Positions 33,824 through 42,036 of a stretch of DNA of 64,000 nucleotides are shown piece by piece. Positions within the stretch are counted from its first letter, which is position 1; each line of letters opens with the position of its first letter. Both the position numbers and the translations under genes were made by a program. Source of the stretch: Chryseobacterium luteum (lineage in GTDB: Bacteria; Bacteroidota; Bacteroidia; Flavobacteriales; Weeksellaceae); NCBI RefSeq assembly GCF_000737785.1, contig NZ_JPRO01000005.1, forward strand, positions 62,001 to 126,000. Reading direction: 5' to 3'. The notes under the pieces were generated by a model. The model made no database searches. It had not been told where the DNA came from and saw nothing but the letters and a program-made list of their open reading frames with translations.

Positions 33824-33893
33824 CAAATATATAGCGCTTATTTCTATTTCAAAAGTATTTTAATATAAATTTCATATTTTGTAGTAATTCTAC
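33824..33893 (-). promoter_or_regulatory. Relic hcp promoter with one palindrome
   Basis: TATATTTG on the minus strand (33824-33831) and the 13-mer GTAGTAATTCTAC on the plus strand (33881-33893) keep the same 59.5 bp centre spacing as the two intact hcp promoters. The second, distal palindrome is missing. It now has no gene to drive. Confidence 0.7.
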
Positions 33894-34240
33894 TACTTTT
33901 GATTTAAGAATCCCCGCCAGAGATCACTGAAAAGGGGTTTCGATTATCAGCCTATATACAAAAAAGAGATATTTTACACTTAAATGAGAAATACGGGTGT
34001 TTTTTGAAACCTAATATTGACTTTCATAATACAGCTCTGCAGGTATAGTGTTTAATTAAAATTAACGTGAGCTTAGTATGAATAAGAGCAATTTTATTCT
34101 ATCGCAAAGAAATACAAAATATTTCCTGTGTATAAGTAAAATGGGTTTGTTTAAAAATTAGAGTTCTGAAAAGTTTCAGAGCTGCCCGGATTTAAGATTT
34201 AAAGTGATGATGTGGTATTTAAGCCATTATCCTTTTAACA

Positions 34241-34272
34241 CAAAAAAGCAGAAGTTTATACTCCTGCTTTTG
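34241..34272 (-). terminator. Terminator of tssR
   Basis: The arms AAAAGCAG and CTGCTTTT are followed on the minus strand by TTTTTTGTG, about 20 bp past the tssR stop. Confidence 0.8.
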
Positions 34273-34289
34273 ATATGCTAAAATAGTGA

Positions 34290-36689
34290 TTAATGTTTTG
34301 TGTATTCCGGCTCGTCAACAGTCTGAGTGGTCGGCATAAAGTATTCATTAAGCCAGTAGAAGGTTTGTCCGTTCTGCTGGATCTTCACTGCCGGATTGTT
34401 TCTGTGGGAAAGCATTCTGTCGGCTAATTCTTTATAGTCCTTGAAATACTTTCTTACCCTTTCATTCAAAACGATTTTAGATTTTTTCCAGCCTTTAAGT
34501 TTGTATTTAGACATCAGCTCATCTTCTGAATTATCAAAACCAGTGCTTAATCCTACTGCATAAGCCATTGGCTTTTCATAAAGCTCAGATTTATCCAGGA
34601 ATTTTAAGGTAGGATTATATTTTTTCAGAAGCCTGATATATTCCTTGATCGCTCTGGCCTGTTTAAAATCTGCTCTTTCAGGCTGTGTTTTAAAATAAAC
34701 TTCAGTGTAAAAGTTCTTTAAGTTATCATATTCTGTTTCTGAGATAAGGATCCCTTTTTCTATACCCGGCTTGTAATCTTTCAGATCTTTCGGGATATAT
34801 CCTTTTACAAGGAACGGGTTTCCATAGTTGATCAGCTGGGCTGCAATTCCTGCAGAAACCGGATTCGTAAGGCCCGGGAAGAGGTATTTATATTTCAGGT
34901 CCACATCTGTTCTTCCTGCTCCTACCGAGGAATGGAAATACTCATTCAGTGACTTGTCAACCGTTTGATTGTCTAAGGTAACCTGTGCAATCAGGCTGTC
35001 TACGGACTTTTTCAGGTAACCCGGCATAGCTACATCACCTTTTTTAGGGAAAATAACGAATCCCTGGGACATGCTCTGCTTTGGATAATCCAATGAGAAG
35101 AATCCGGCATCGCCTTCCACAAGGCTGAAGTTATTTTTAGTAAGAACATCACTCTGGTTAATGATCTTCTGCTTTTTAAGCTCGGCAATATTTTTCGCTG
35201 TGTTGGTCACCACATTTTCAGCCATTAACACAAAATCATTGTATGTATCGGCTGATCTCGCACTGGTCTGGAACATGATCAGCCTGGCCTGTGCCTGTGT
35301 AAGAGAGCTGATCACACTGTACATATTTCCGCTCTGATTGGCAGAAGTTCCTACAGTGACTACAATATTGGTTTCATCCGGAACGTTCGACAGCAGATTT
35401 CCTGCAGCAGAAAGCGCTTCATCCACCGGTTGGTATCCGCTGTTGCTGTCACAGTTCATTTCGTTGGTCTTTTCATCAATGAACTTCGTAATCTTACTGT
35501 AGTCTGCATTTAAACTGGAAACCAAAACATTTTCTCCGCACGGATTATTTTTATACAAAACAACTCCATATTTTACGCCATTGAAATAAGAAGGTTTTTC
35601 AAATCTAAGCTGAAGATCCTGAAGAAGAGACTTCACAATCGGGGCATAAGGGGCATTGGGAGCACTTACATCCAGTGCAAAAACAATGTTTATATTTTTA
35701 TCTCTTTCCGTGATTTCCCTGTAGCGGTCAAAATAGATCTCCTCACCCAAAACATTGAATACATAATTTTTGCTGTAGTCTAAAATATTGGTAAAGTATT
35801 TTGTTTTGGAATCCGGTGTGGGAGTTTCATTTAAAGCCAGGCTTACCGGGTAAATATTCTCAAGAGGGGTTCTCTTATGGGTATCGGTAAGAAGAATGGC
35901 TGTTCTGCTTTCTGCATCTGCTCCGCCTGGGTATCCTTCGTGCACGCCTAAGGCAGATTCGGTAACTTTTGTATCGTTTTTAAGCTTTACGGCAGAACGC
36001 TCACCCCAGGCAGAGATTACGTTGGCATTTACCCATCCGTAAAGGTTTGTGCTGATGCTGTCTATATCAATGGAAGGCTTTTTACCTACCAAAAACCGTT
36101 TATTGTTTTCTGCCTGTTTGTAGACATATACCATCTGGCCGTTTGGAATTTTGACATTGGCAGCTTCTACCAGGCTTGGTGAATTGAACACCATGATTGA
36201 GTCATTCTTATAATATCTCTCTGCACTTCTGATCACTTCACTGTGATTCGGAACTACAGCCACTCTTACAGGGAAGCCTGTTTTTTCGCTTTTTAAAGAA
36301 TTATTCCATAAAAGAAGGTCGGATTCCGGGATCCAGCCGTAGGTTTTAATAGATTTTGACGAAACTTTTTTCATTAAAGCATCCGGAACGTATTCCGCTA
36401 CTTTCACCATTCCATCTCTATGTTTCAGAACCATTAAAGGCTCAAGGAATTTAACTTCTTTGTACGATTTTTCGTCACTCTTATCAAGATAGGCTGTATT
36501 TCTGGACCTGTCCGAAATAACGATCCACGGGACCGCTTTTTTCGGGTACCCGTTCACTACCGGCGAATTGTCTACCTGCCCGTACTGTGACGGCTCAGGA
36601 GTTCTTTTAGATGGCAGCCTCACCTGACAGCCTGCTAATAATACTGATAATCCGATATAATATGCTGCTAGAGGAAATTTATTGTTCAT
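34290..36689 (-). CDS. tssR: T6SSiii protein TssR
   Basis: A 799-residue lipoprotein (lipobox LAGC near residue 20) specific to the Bacteroidota T6SS subtype, part of the envelope-spanning complex that replaces TssJLM. An N-terminal region with SH3-like strands (WIVISDRSRNTAYLD, TYGWIPESDLLLW) is followed by a von Willebrand A-like part (NIVFALDVSAPNAPY, GVVLYKNN) and a long C-terminal domain. It is the last gene of a minus-strand operon with the PKD protein and the two TssO-type proteins. Confidence 0.9.
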   Translation of the reverse strand: MNNKFPLAAYYIGLSVLLAGCQVRLPSKRTPEPSQYGQVDNSPVVNGYPKKAVPWIVISDRSRNTAYLDKSDEKSYKEVKFLEPLMVLKHRDGMVKVAEYVPDALMKKVSSKSIKTYGWIPESDLLLWNNSLKSEKTGFPVRVAVVPNHSEVIRSAERYYKNDSIMVFNSPSLVEAANVKIPNGQMVYVYKQAENNKRFLVGKKPSIDIDSISTNLYGWVNANVISAWGERSAVKLKNDTKVTESALGVHEGYPGGADAESRTAILLTDTHKRTPLENIYPVSLALNETPTPDSKTKYFTNILDYSKNYVFNVLGEEIYFDRYREITERDKNINIVFALDVSAPNAPYAPIVKSLLQDLQLRFEKPSYFNGVKYGVVLYKNNPCGENVLVSSLNADYSKITKFIDEKTNEMNCDSNSGYQPVDEALSAAGNLLSNVPDETNIVVTVGTSANQSGNMYSVISSLTQAQARLIMFQTSARSADTYNDFVLMAENVVTNTAKNIAELKKQKIINQSDVLTKNNFSLVEGDAGFFSLDYPKQSMSQGFVIFPKKGDVAMPGYLKKSVDSLIAQVTLDNQTVDKSLNEYFHSSVGAGRTDVDLKYKYLFPGLTNPVSAGIAAQLINYGNPFLVKGYIPKDLKDYKPGIEKGILISETEYDNLKNFYTEVYFKTQPERADFKQARAIKEYIRLLKKYNPTLKFLDKSELYEKPMAYAVGLSTGFDNSEDELMSKYKLKGWKKSKIVLNERVRKYFKDYKELADRMLSHRNNPAVKIQQNGQTFYWLNEYFMPTTQTVDEPEYTKH

Positions 36690-36734
36690 CCTATTTTATT
36701 TTAATGATTGGTGTCTCCGGAATACCGGATTATA

Positions 36735-37643
36735 TTATTTGCTTTGATTGATATCTACCTTGGTTACACAGTTCTGCGTATCATCTAAGTTCACTTTTAC
36801 ACTCTGAATGACAACATTTTTGTCAAACTGAAGGCCTGCACAGTACATATAAAAGTTATTCGCTTTGCTGTCGCTTACCTTTACTACCGTATTCTCGTTG
36901 TTACACAGATAGGTTCTCAGCAGGTAGTTATAATGCATATTAAAGCTGTTCCCATTGGCAATCTGCTGCAGGTGATATTTGAAATCATCATCAACCTTTT
37001 TATAAGAATCTTCTACAGGTATTTCATCCTCCTGCAAAGAGTTGTAAGCCGGAAGAATCTTAATAAGGTGGTAGATAGGTTCCTGGCTTTCCTCCGTGAA
37101 TAATGCCACGCGGTAATCTCCCGGTTTTTTATAAGAATAAATGGCCATCTTCTCTTTGGCATCTATATTTCCCGTTTCACCAAACTTCCATGCAAACTGG
37201 GTAGCATCCGAAACTGCACGGAACTGCACATTTTCATTCTGCATCGCCTGGGCAGGAGCTTCTATAACAGTACTGATCTTCGCACTGTCTTTCGGCTTCT
37301 GGTATCTGGCCGAAACCATCACAGGGAAGGTCTTGCTATATTTGTTATCAATAATCAAGCTTACCGAATAATACCCCGGTTTATTGTAAAAGTGTATTCC
37401 GGTACTTTTGTCTGAAGTTGTTCCGTCCCCAAAATTCCATCTCTTGGTTTTTGCGAACTGGGTTTTATCCTCAAATAAAAGGGTATCGCCTACAGACAGC
37501 GAGGAAGGATAGACTACTCCTACAATATCATCGGCAGAATGGATCACCTTTTTCTGCAGCCATAGCGCAACGAGTGCCGCAATAAGCAGCGTTGCGATAA
37601 CACCAATAATAATGTTCTTTTTGTTTTTTTGAAAATAATTCAT
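36735..37643 (-). CDS. PKD-domain membrane protein of the T6SSiii locus (TssP-like)
   Basis: A 302-residue protein anchored by one N-terminal span (IIIGVIATLLIAALVALWL) with a periplasmic part holding two PKD-like domains (KRWNFGDGTTSDKS and YSYKKPGDYRVAL regions) and a C-terminal ~95-residue domain with several Cys. Proteins like this lie next to tssR in T6SSiii clusters and form part of the envelope complex. I infer that it is TssP, but I cannot tell TssP from TssQ by eye. Confidence 0.75.
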   Translation of the reverse strand: MNYFQKNKKNIIIGVIATLLIAALVALWLQKKVIHSADDIVGVVYPSSLSVGDTLLFEDKTQFAKTKRWNFGDGTTSDKSTGIHFYNKPGYYSVSLIIDNKYSKTFPVMVSARYQKPKDSAKISTVIEAPAQAMQNENVQFRAVSDATQFAWKFGETGNIDAKEKMAIYSYKKPGDYRVALFTEESQEPIYHLIKILPAYNSLQEDEIPVEDSYKKVDDDFKYHLQQIANGNSFNMHYNYLLRTYLCNNENTVVKVSDSKANNFYMYCAGLQFDKNVVIQSVKVNLDDTQNCVTKVDINQSK

Positions 37644-37686
37644 AGTTAAGTGATTGTGATGTTTATTCCTTTAATGTTTATTTCTT

Positions 37687-38211
37687 TTACTGGGTTCTTT
37701 CTCTTAGGGCATTTTCTCTTTCATAAAGGCGGTTTTGCTTGTCTTTAAAACCGATTCTGCAGTCTTCCACCTCTTTTTCGAATCTTTTTACATCTTCTGT
37801 GGTTGTAGAAATAACTTTTTTGTCCTCAAAATACATTTTGTAGAATTTAGCGATCTGCGGATACGCATCTTTTCGGATATCCATGACATCGTTAGCATGA
37901 AAGTAGCTTGCAAGGCCATTGATACCATTGAAAATATTGCTCTCGGCAAAGGGTTCCGGAGATTTATCTGCAATTCTGCTGATCATGGTGTAAGTACTGT
38001 CCATTTCCGGCTGCAAGATCTTTTGGTGACCATCGAATGCCGCTTTCTGTTCAAGACTTTGTATTCCTCTTACATCTTCTTCGGAGAATGGGGAATCGTA
38101 TCCCTTTAAAAAGATGATTCCGAAGAATATCATAGCTGCTAAAAGCATCAGTATTAAATAAAAAAACTGATAATGCCTTTCTTTCTTAGATAGTGTAATA
38201 GATCCCTGCAT
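37687..38211 (-). CDS. T6SSiii single-span membrane protein (TssO/TssQ type)
   Basis: A 174-residue protein with a short cytoplasmic N-terminus, one span (FFYLILMLLAAMIFFGIIF) and a helical, charged periplasmic part ending in a likely coiled coil (VEDCRIGFKDKQNRLYEREN). It lies between the PKD protein and the second TssO-type protein with gaps of 43 and 16 bp. Size and topology match TssO-family components; the exact name is uncertain. Confidence 0.7.
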   Translation of the reverse strand: MQGSITLSKKERHYQFFYLILMLLAAMIFFGIIFLKGYDSPFSEEDVRGIQSLEQKAAFDGHQKILQPEMDSTYTMISRIADKSPEPFAESNIFNGINGLASYFHANDVMDIRKDAYPQIAKFYKMYFEDKKVISTTTEDVKRFEKEVEDCRIGFKDKQNRLYERENALRERTQ

Positions 38212-38227
38212 ATGATTTATTTTTTTA

Positions 38228-38761
38228 TTACCTTTTTTTTCCTCCTGTAAAATTCCTGGTAGGATCTTTTTTAAGCTGGCCGTTCGCTCTTCCTACCTTT
38301 ACTATGCACTCCTCAAGATCCCTGAGGACTATCTTTTTCTGGGATTCTACCCCGATAATATCATTCTTTAACTTCAACATCGGCTCTATCTGCTTCATCA
38401 GAACAGCATAATGCTTGAAATTATTAGCACTGTCTTTACCCATAATGTTTTTTACTTCCCTCACATCATCCATAATTCTGGTTCTGAGGAAAACATCATT
38501 TTCTACCTTATTGATGTTGAGCTGGTTCATCTGGTCATAGATTTTATCTACATGAGCCCTGAGAACGTCACCACGCATCATAAGTTCTTTGTAAGCATCC
38601 GATTCCTTTACTATTCCTTCCCGCTGTATATTGTAGCTTTTAAAAAAAAGGAATAGGCACAGAAAAGACACCACCGATAAGACGACGAAAGACAGAATAA
38701 ACTTCCAGATGCCTATTCTGACATCAGATTTGTTTAGTTTTTTTTCTCTGTTAGAAGACAT
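38228..38761 (-). CDS. tssO: T6SSiii transmembrane protein TssO-like
   Basis: A protein of about 177 residues with a basic N-terminus, one span (FILSFVVLSVVSFLCLFLFF) and a periplasmic alpha-helical region (about 60-150). It heads the minus-strand operon TssO-type, TssO-type, PKD, TssR. The ATG at 38759-38761 is preferred because the in-frame upstream extension (to 38815) is an unlikely hydrophobic leader. TssO belongs to the membrane complex unique to Bacteroidota T6SS. The regulator gene at 38941 diverges from it. Confidence 0.75.
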   Translation of the reverse strand: MSSNREKKLNKSDVRIGIWKFILSFVVLSVVSFLCLFLFFKSYNIQREGIVKESDAYKELMMRGDVLRAHVDKIYDQMNQLNINKVENDVFLRTRIMDDVREVKNIMGKDSANNFKHYAVLMKQIEPMLKLKNDIIGVESQKKIVLRDLEECIVKVGRANGQLKKDPTRNFTGGKKR

Positions 38762-38940
38762 ATGTTTGCGATTTGTTTGGCCTGTGAAAATATAAAAAAA
38801 AAAATTTATGTACAATACGTATTTTACCTAATGTATTTTCGTGAAAACCCTAATTAACGAAGTTTAATTTTAACTTTCATAAGTTTTTCATAAATTAGGC
38901 ATCTGAATTTTAAATATCATATACCAAATCGATATTAAAA

Positions 38941-39612
38941 GTGAGTAAATTATTATCAAACACAGTCCGGTTTTCTATAGCTGACAGCGACTTCTACTTT
39001 AAGAAGATCATGATCAAAACACTGATGGAAAACCCTTTCTATATGCTTCTGAATGACTGTAACAACGGTCATGAGCTTGTGAACAGGATTTACAGGAGAC
39101 AGGAAGACGTGTTTATCATAGAGCTGTTCATGCCCGTACTGAGCGGGATAGAAGCTATCAAATACATCAGGAAAAACAATACGGAAACCCCTATTGTAAC
39201 TTATTCCAGCACGTATCAGGAAGATATGGCTGAGATCCTTTCTAAAATTCCCAATATCTATTATTGCCAGAAAAAAAGCAATATTATTAAAGATATTATT
39301 AAAGGAAGTATTGCTTCTGACGGCTTCGACTATGACAAATATTCTAAGGAATGGGAGCAGCAGCCACTCGCGGTACAGAACTATATGGAGAGGCAGAAGA
39401 AGGGCCAGGAAGAGCTCAGCCCTACCGAAATACAGCTTATGAAATTCTGCTACGAAGGCTACAGTAACAAGGAAATCGCAGAAAAACTGAACCTCAGTAC
39501 CCGTACCATTGATACCTACATCAACAGGCTTACAGAAAAGCTGGGACTGAAAACCAAACTGCATCTTATCCGTTTCTGTGTAGAAAACGGCTACTACAAT
39601 TCCAGCATGTAG
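38941..39612 (+). CDS. REC-LuxR regulator with degenerate phosphorylation site, next to T6SS
   Basis: A 223-residue NarL/FixJ-type regulator starting with GTG (the first ATG would remove the receiver core). The receiver (about 1-120) has acidic residues ADSD at 14-17, but the phospho-acceptor position reads IIELFMP with Glu61 in place of Asp. The C-terminal LuxR helix-turn-helix (about 160-220; LSPTEIQLMKFCYEGYSNKE, STRTIDTYINRL) is intact. It diverges from the tssO operon, so control of the T6SS genes is likely. Glu61 suggests phosphorylation-independent activity. Confidence 0.88.
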   Translation: MSKLLSNTVRFSIADSDFYFKKIMIKTLMENPFYMLLNDCNNGHELVNRIYRRQEDVFIIELFMPVLSGIEAIKYIRKNNTETPIVTYSSTYQEDMAEILSKIPNIYYCQKKSNIIKDIIKGSIASDGFDYDKYSKEWEQQPLAVQNYMERQKKGQEELSPTEIQLMKFCYEGYSNKEIAEKLNLSTRTIDTYINRLTEKLGLKTKLHLIRFCVENGYYNSSM

Positions 39613-39686
39613 GAAGATTTAATGTAATATTAATATTGACTAAACATGAAAACTCTAACCCGATGAGCAAAAAATTTTGCCACTAA

Positions 39687-39719
39687 TTTGCTAGTATTCA
39701 ATTTTTTTAACTAAATTTG
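39687..39719 (+). promoter_or_regulatory. Promoter of the HU gene
   Basis: TTTG (39687-39690) and TAAATTTG (39712-39719) with a 21-nt spacer match the Bacteroidota sigma-A consensus well. The -7 element lies 30 nt before the ATG at 39750. Confidence 0.7.
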
Positions 39720-39749
39720 CACACCTAAAATTTAAAATTAAAAAAGGAA

Positions 39750-40040
39750 ATGACAAAGGCAGAATTGGTAAACACCATCTCAAATAAGTTGGGAACAGAA
39801 AAGAATGAAACACAGAAAGTTGTAGAAGCTTTTATGCAGGAGATCAGGACTTCTATGTATAATGGGGATAACGTTTATCTAAGAGGTTTTGGATCTTTTA
39901 TCATTAAAACAAGAGCTGCTAAAACAGGAAGAAATATTTCTAAAAACACTGCAATTGAGATTCCTGCTCATAACATTCCTGCTTTCAAACCTTCAAAATC
40001 TTTTGTAGAGAAAGTAAAAACTAAAGTCGCAGTAAAATAA
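39750..40040 (+). CDS. hup: HU family DNA-binding protein
   Basis: A 96-residue histone-like protein that bends and compacts DNA as a dimer. It has the family pattern MTKAELVNTIS, VEAFMQEI, the GFGSFIIKTRAAKTGRN beta-arm start, and the proline-containing loop ending IPAHNIPAFKPSKSF. Length is standard (90-100). A basic 29-residue ORF follows 42 bp downstream and may be co-transcribed. Confidence 0.95.
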   Translation: MTKAELVNTISNKLGTEKNETQKVVEAFMQEIRTSMYNGDNVYLRGFGSFIIKTRAAKTGRNISKNTAIEIPAHNIPAFKPSKSFVEKVKTKVAVK

Positions 40041-40082
40041 AAAATTAACTGAATATTAACTAGTTACTAAAAAATTAAAATT

Positions 40083-40172
40083 ATGCCAAGCGGAAAGAAA
40101 AGAAAAAGACACAAGGTTGCAACTCACAAAAGAAAGAAAAGAAGAAGAGCGAACAGACATAAGAAAAAATAA
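40083..40172 (+). CDS. 29-residue Lys/Arg-rich ribosomal-type peptide
   Basis: A tiny ORF of 29 codons in which about two thirds of the residues are Lys, Arg or His (it begins MPSGKKRKRHK and ends ANRHKKK). Bacteroidota carry a conserved basic peptide of this sort. It resembles very small ribosomal proteins of the THX type, and may correspond to the extra 50S protein (bL38) described in Flavobacterium ribosomes; I am not certain of that match. The context after HU and the hairpin following at 40201 support a real gene. Confidence 0.7.
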   Translation: MPSGKKRKRHKVATHKRKKRRRANRHKKK

Positions 40173-40200
40173 TCTCTTTTTCCGAGATTTACAATATAAT

Positions 40201-40248
40201 AATATAGTTGGTGGTTTTAATTTTTTAAAGATCACCGACTATATTTTT
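40201..40248 (+). terminator. Terminator after the basic peptide gene
   Basis: The arms ATATAGTTGGTG and CACCGACTATAT pair with a mismatch, followed by TTTTTG. The remaining gap to 40406 holds no recognisable gene. Confidence 0.65.
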
Positions 40249-40406
40249 GTTTGCAACCAGTAAGATTTAAAGGGAAAAATAAGGTTTTTACAGATGTTAA
40301 AAAAAAATGCAGCAATTTCAATCTAAATTCTTATATTTAATATTATTTATCTGCTAAAAAATACGCCAATTTCCTATAATCTTAATAATTTTATCTTATA
40401 ACAAAA

Positions 40407-41966
40407 ATGAAGAAAGAACTAATAGTTTCGCATGAAGACGATCTTACAAAGATTGCACTGCTGGAAGACGGAAGACTATGTGAACTTCATGAACAAGAGG
40501 ACAAAAGCGAATTTATAGTTGGAGATCTGTTTGTAGGAAGAGTAAAAAAACTGGCACCCAACCTGAATGCTGCCTTCGTAAATATCGGCTACGATAAGGA
40601 TGCATTTCTGCATTATCAGGATCTGGGACCGCAATACTTAACGTACAAAAAGTTTTTAAAAGATACTATTTCTAAAAAACAGAGCACTTCAAGCTTAAAA
40701 AATTTCGAGATCCAACCCGAAATAGACAAAAACGGAACCGTAGAAAAAGTCATTGTAAAAGATGATCTCGTTCTGCTTCAGATCACCAAAGAACCTATTT
40801 CCACAAAAGGTCCGAGAATTTCTACCCAGGTTTCTCTGACAGGACGTTTTCTGGTCCTGATCCCTTTCGACAACAAAGTTTCCATTTCTAAAAAGATTAG
40901 AACTAATGAAGAAAAGGAAAGACTGAAAACGCTTATAGACAGCATCAAGCCTGAAGGTTTCGGTGTTATTATAAGGACTGTAGCGGAAGGAAAAAAAGTA
41001 GCAGACCTTCACAATGATATGAATCAGCTGATCCAGAAATGGGAAAGCACGTTCAAAAACATTCAGAAAAGTAAGGTTCCGGCCAGAGTTTTAAGCGAAG
41101 AAGACAAAGCTTCAGCTATTTTAAGAGACAATTTCAACCAGGATTTCGTGAGCATCATCTGCGATGATGAGCAGATGGCAGCTGAAATGACCAGCTATGT
41201 GGAGGTCATAGCTCCGGAAAAAAAGAATATTGTCCAGTTTTATAATTCACACATTCCTCTTCTGGAATATTATAACGTTGAAAAACAGCTCAAGCAGAGC
41301 TTCGGAAAACACGTTAATATTCCAAGTTCAAAAGGTGCTTACCTAGTCATTGAGCATACAGAAGCACTTCACGTGATCGACGTCAACTCCGGAAATAATA
41401 TCACGACCGGAAACTCAGCCAATAAAGAACACGCCATGAACGTGAACAAAATGGCAGCAACAGAAATCGCAAGACAATTGCGTCTTCGTGATATGGGAGG
41501 CATTATCGTTATTGATTTTATCGACATGCAAAATCCCGACCACAGAAGAGATTTGTTTGAACATTTGAAAGAAGAAATGAAACGTGACAAAGCACGCCAC
41601 AAAATTCTTCCCCCGAGCAAATTTGGACTGATCCAGATCACCAGACAAAGAAACCGCCCGGAAAAACAAATCGAGACCAAAGAAGAAAATCCTAATAAAG
41701 ACGGAGAAATCACAGCTCCGATCGTTGTTGTGGAAAGATTGGAAGAAACCATAAGAAATATTATACAGAAGGATAAAGGAAAACTTTACCTGCATGTACA
41801 TCCTTTCGTGGAAGCTTACCTTACAAAAGGCATCAAAAGCATCCAGATGAAATGGTTCATGAAATATAAAAAATGGGTAACCGTCATCCCAAGGGATTCT
41901 TTCAAATATTTAGAATACAAAATTTACAATTCGAAAAAAGAAGAATTGATTGGATATTCTAATTAA
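40407..41966 (+). CDS. rng: Ribonuclease E/G family protein (RNase G)
   Basis: A 519-residue endoribonuclease that processes rRNA and mRNA in the cytoplasm. It has an N-terminal S1-like domain (VGDLFVGRVKKLAPNLNAAF) and the catalytic Mg2+ ligands Asp325 (IDVNSGN) and Asp370 (IVIDFIDMQNPDHR). RNase G of E. coli is about 490 residues; the long C-terminal scaffold of RNase E is absent. Insertions near 85-100 and 435-450 account for the extra length. It is monocistronic with a strong terminator. Confidence 0.95.
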   Translation: MKKELIVSHEDDLTKIALLEDGRLCELHEQEDKSEFIVGDLFVGRVKKLAPNLNAAFVNIGYDKDAFLHYQDLGPQYLTYKKFLKDTISKKQSTSSLKNFEIQPEIDKNGTVEKVIVKDDLVLLQITKEPISTKGPRISTQVSLTGRFLVLIPFDNKVSISKKIRTNEEKERLKTLIDSIKPEGFGVIIRTVAEGKKVADLHNDMNQLIQKWESTFKNIQKSKVPARVLSEEDKASAILRDNFNQDFVSIICDDEQMAAEMTSYVEVIAPEKKNIVQFYNSHIPLLEYYNVEKQLKQSFGKHVNIPSSKGAYLVIEHTEALHVIDVNSGNNITTGNSANKEHAMNVNKMAATEIARQLRLRDMGGIIVIDFIDMQNPDHRRDLFEHLKEEMKRDKARHKILPPSKFGLIQITRQRNRPEKQIETKEENPNKDGEITAPIVVVERLEETIRNIIQKDKGKLYLHVHPFVEAYLTKGIKSIQMKWFMKYKKWVTVIPRDSFKYLEYKIYNSKKEELIGYSN

Positions 41967-41977
41967 CACAAAATTTT

Positions 41978-42006
41978 AAACCTCCGGCTTGTCTGGAGGT
42001 TTTTTG
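41978..42006 (+). terminator. Terminator of the RNase G gene
   Basis: The arms AAACCTCC and GGAGGTTT form a hairpin followed by TTTTTTG. Confidence 0.85.
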
Positions 42007-42036
42007 TTATATTTACAGTCTTAAAACACATACACA

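Larger units (their letters stand above)
33391..34289. other. 900 bp gene-free stretch inside the T6SS locus
   Basis: No intact gene is present between clpV and tssR. It contains a TATATTTG -7-like element for clpV at 33475-33482 (minus), a stand-alone hairpin at 33620-33652, the remains of a third hcp with its promoter (33735-33893), and a repeat piece at 34102-34165 related to 19608-19660. The length and contents suggest an old deletion. Confidence 0.7.

Noticed and set aside
36735..38211. Firm naming of the PKD and single-span proteins as TssP and TssQ
   Set aside because: Names within the T6SSiii membrane complex cannot be separated by eye; only TssR is clear.
38941..39612. Starting the LuxR regulator at its first ATG
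   Set aside because: That start (near codon 24) would delete the first strand and acidic residues of the receiver domain, so the GTG was used.
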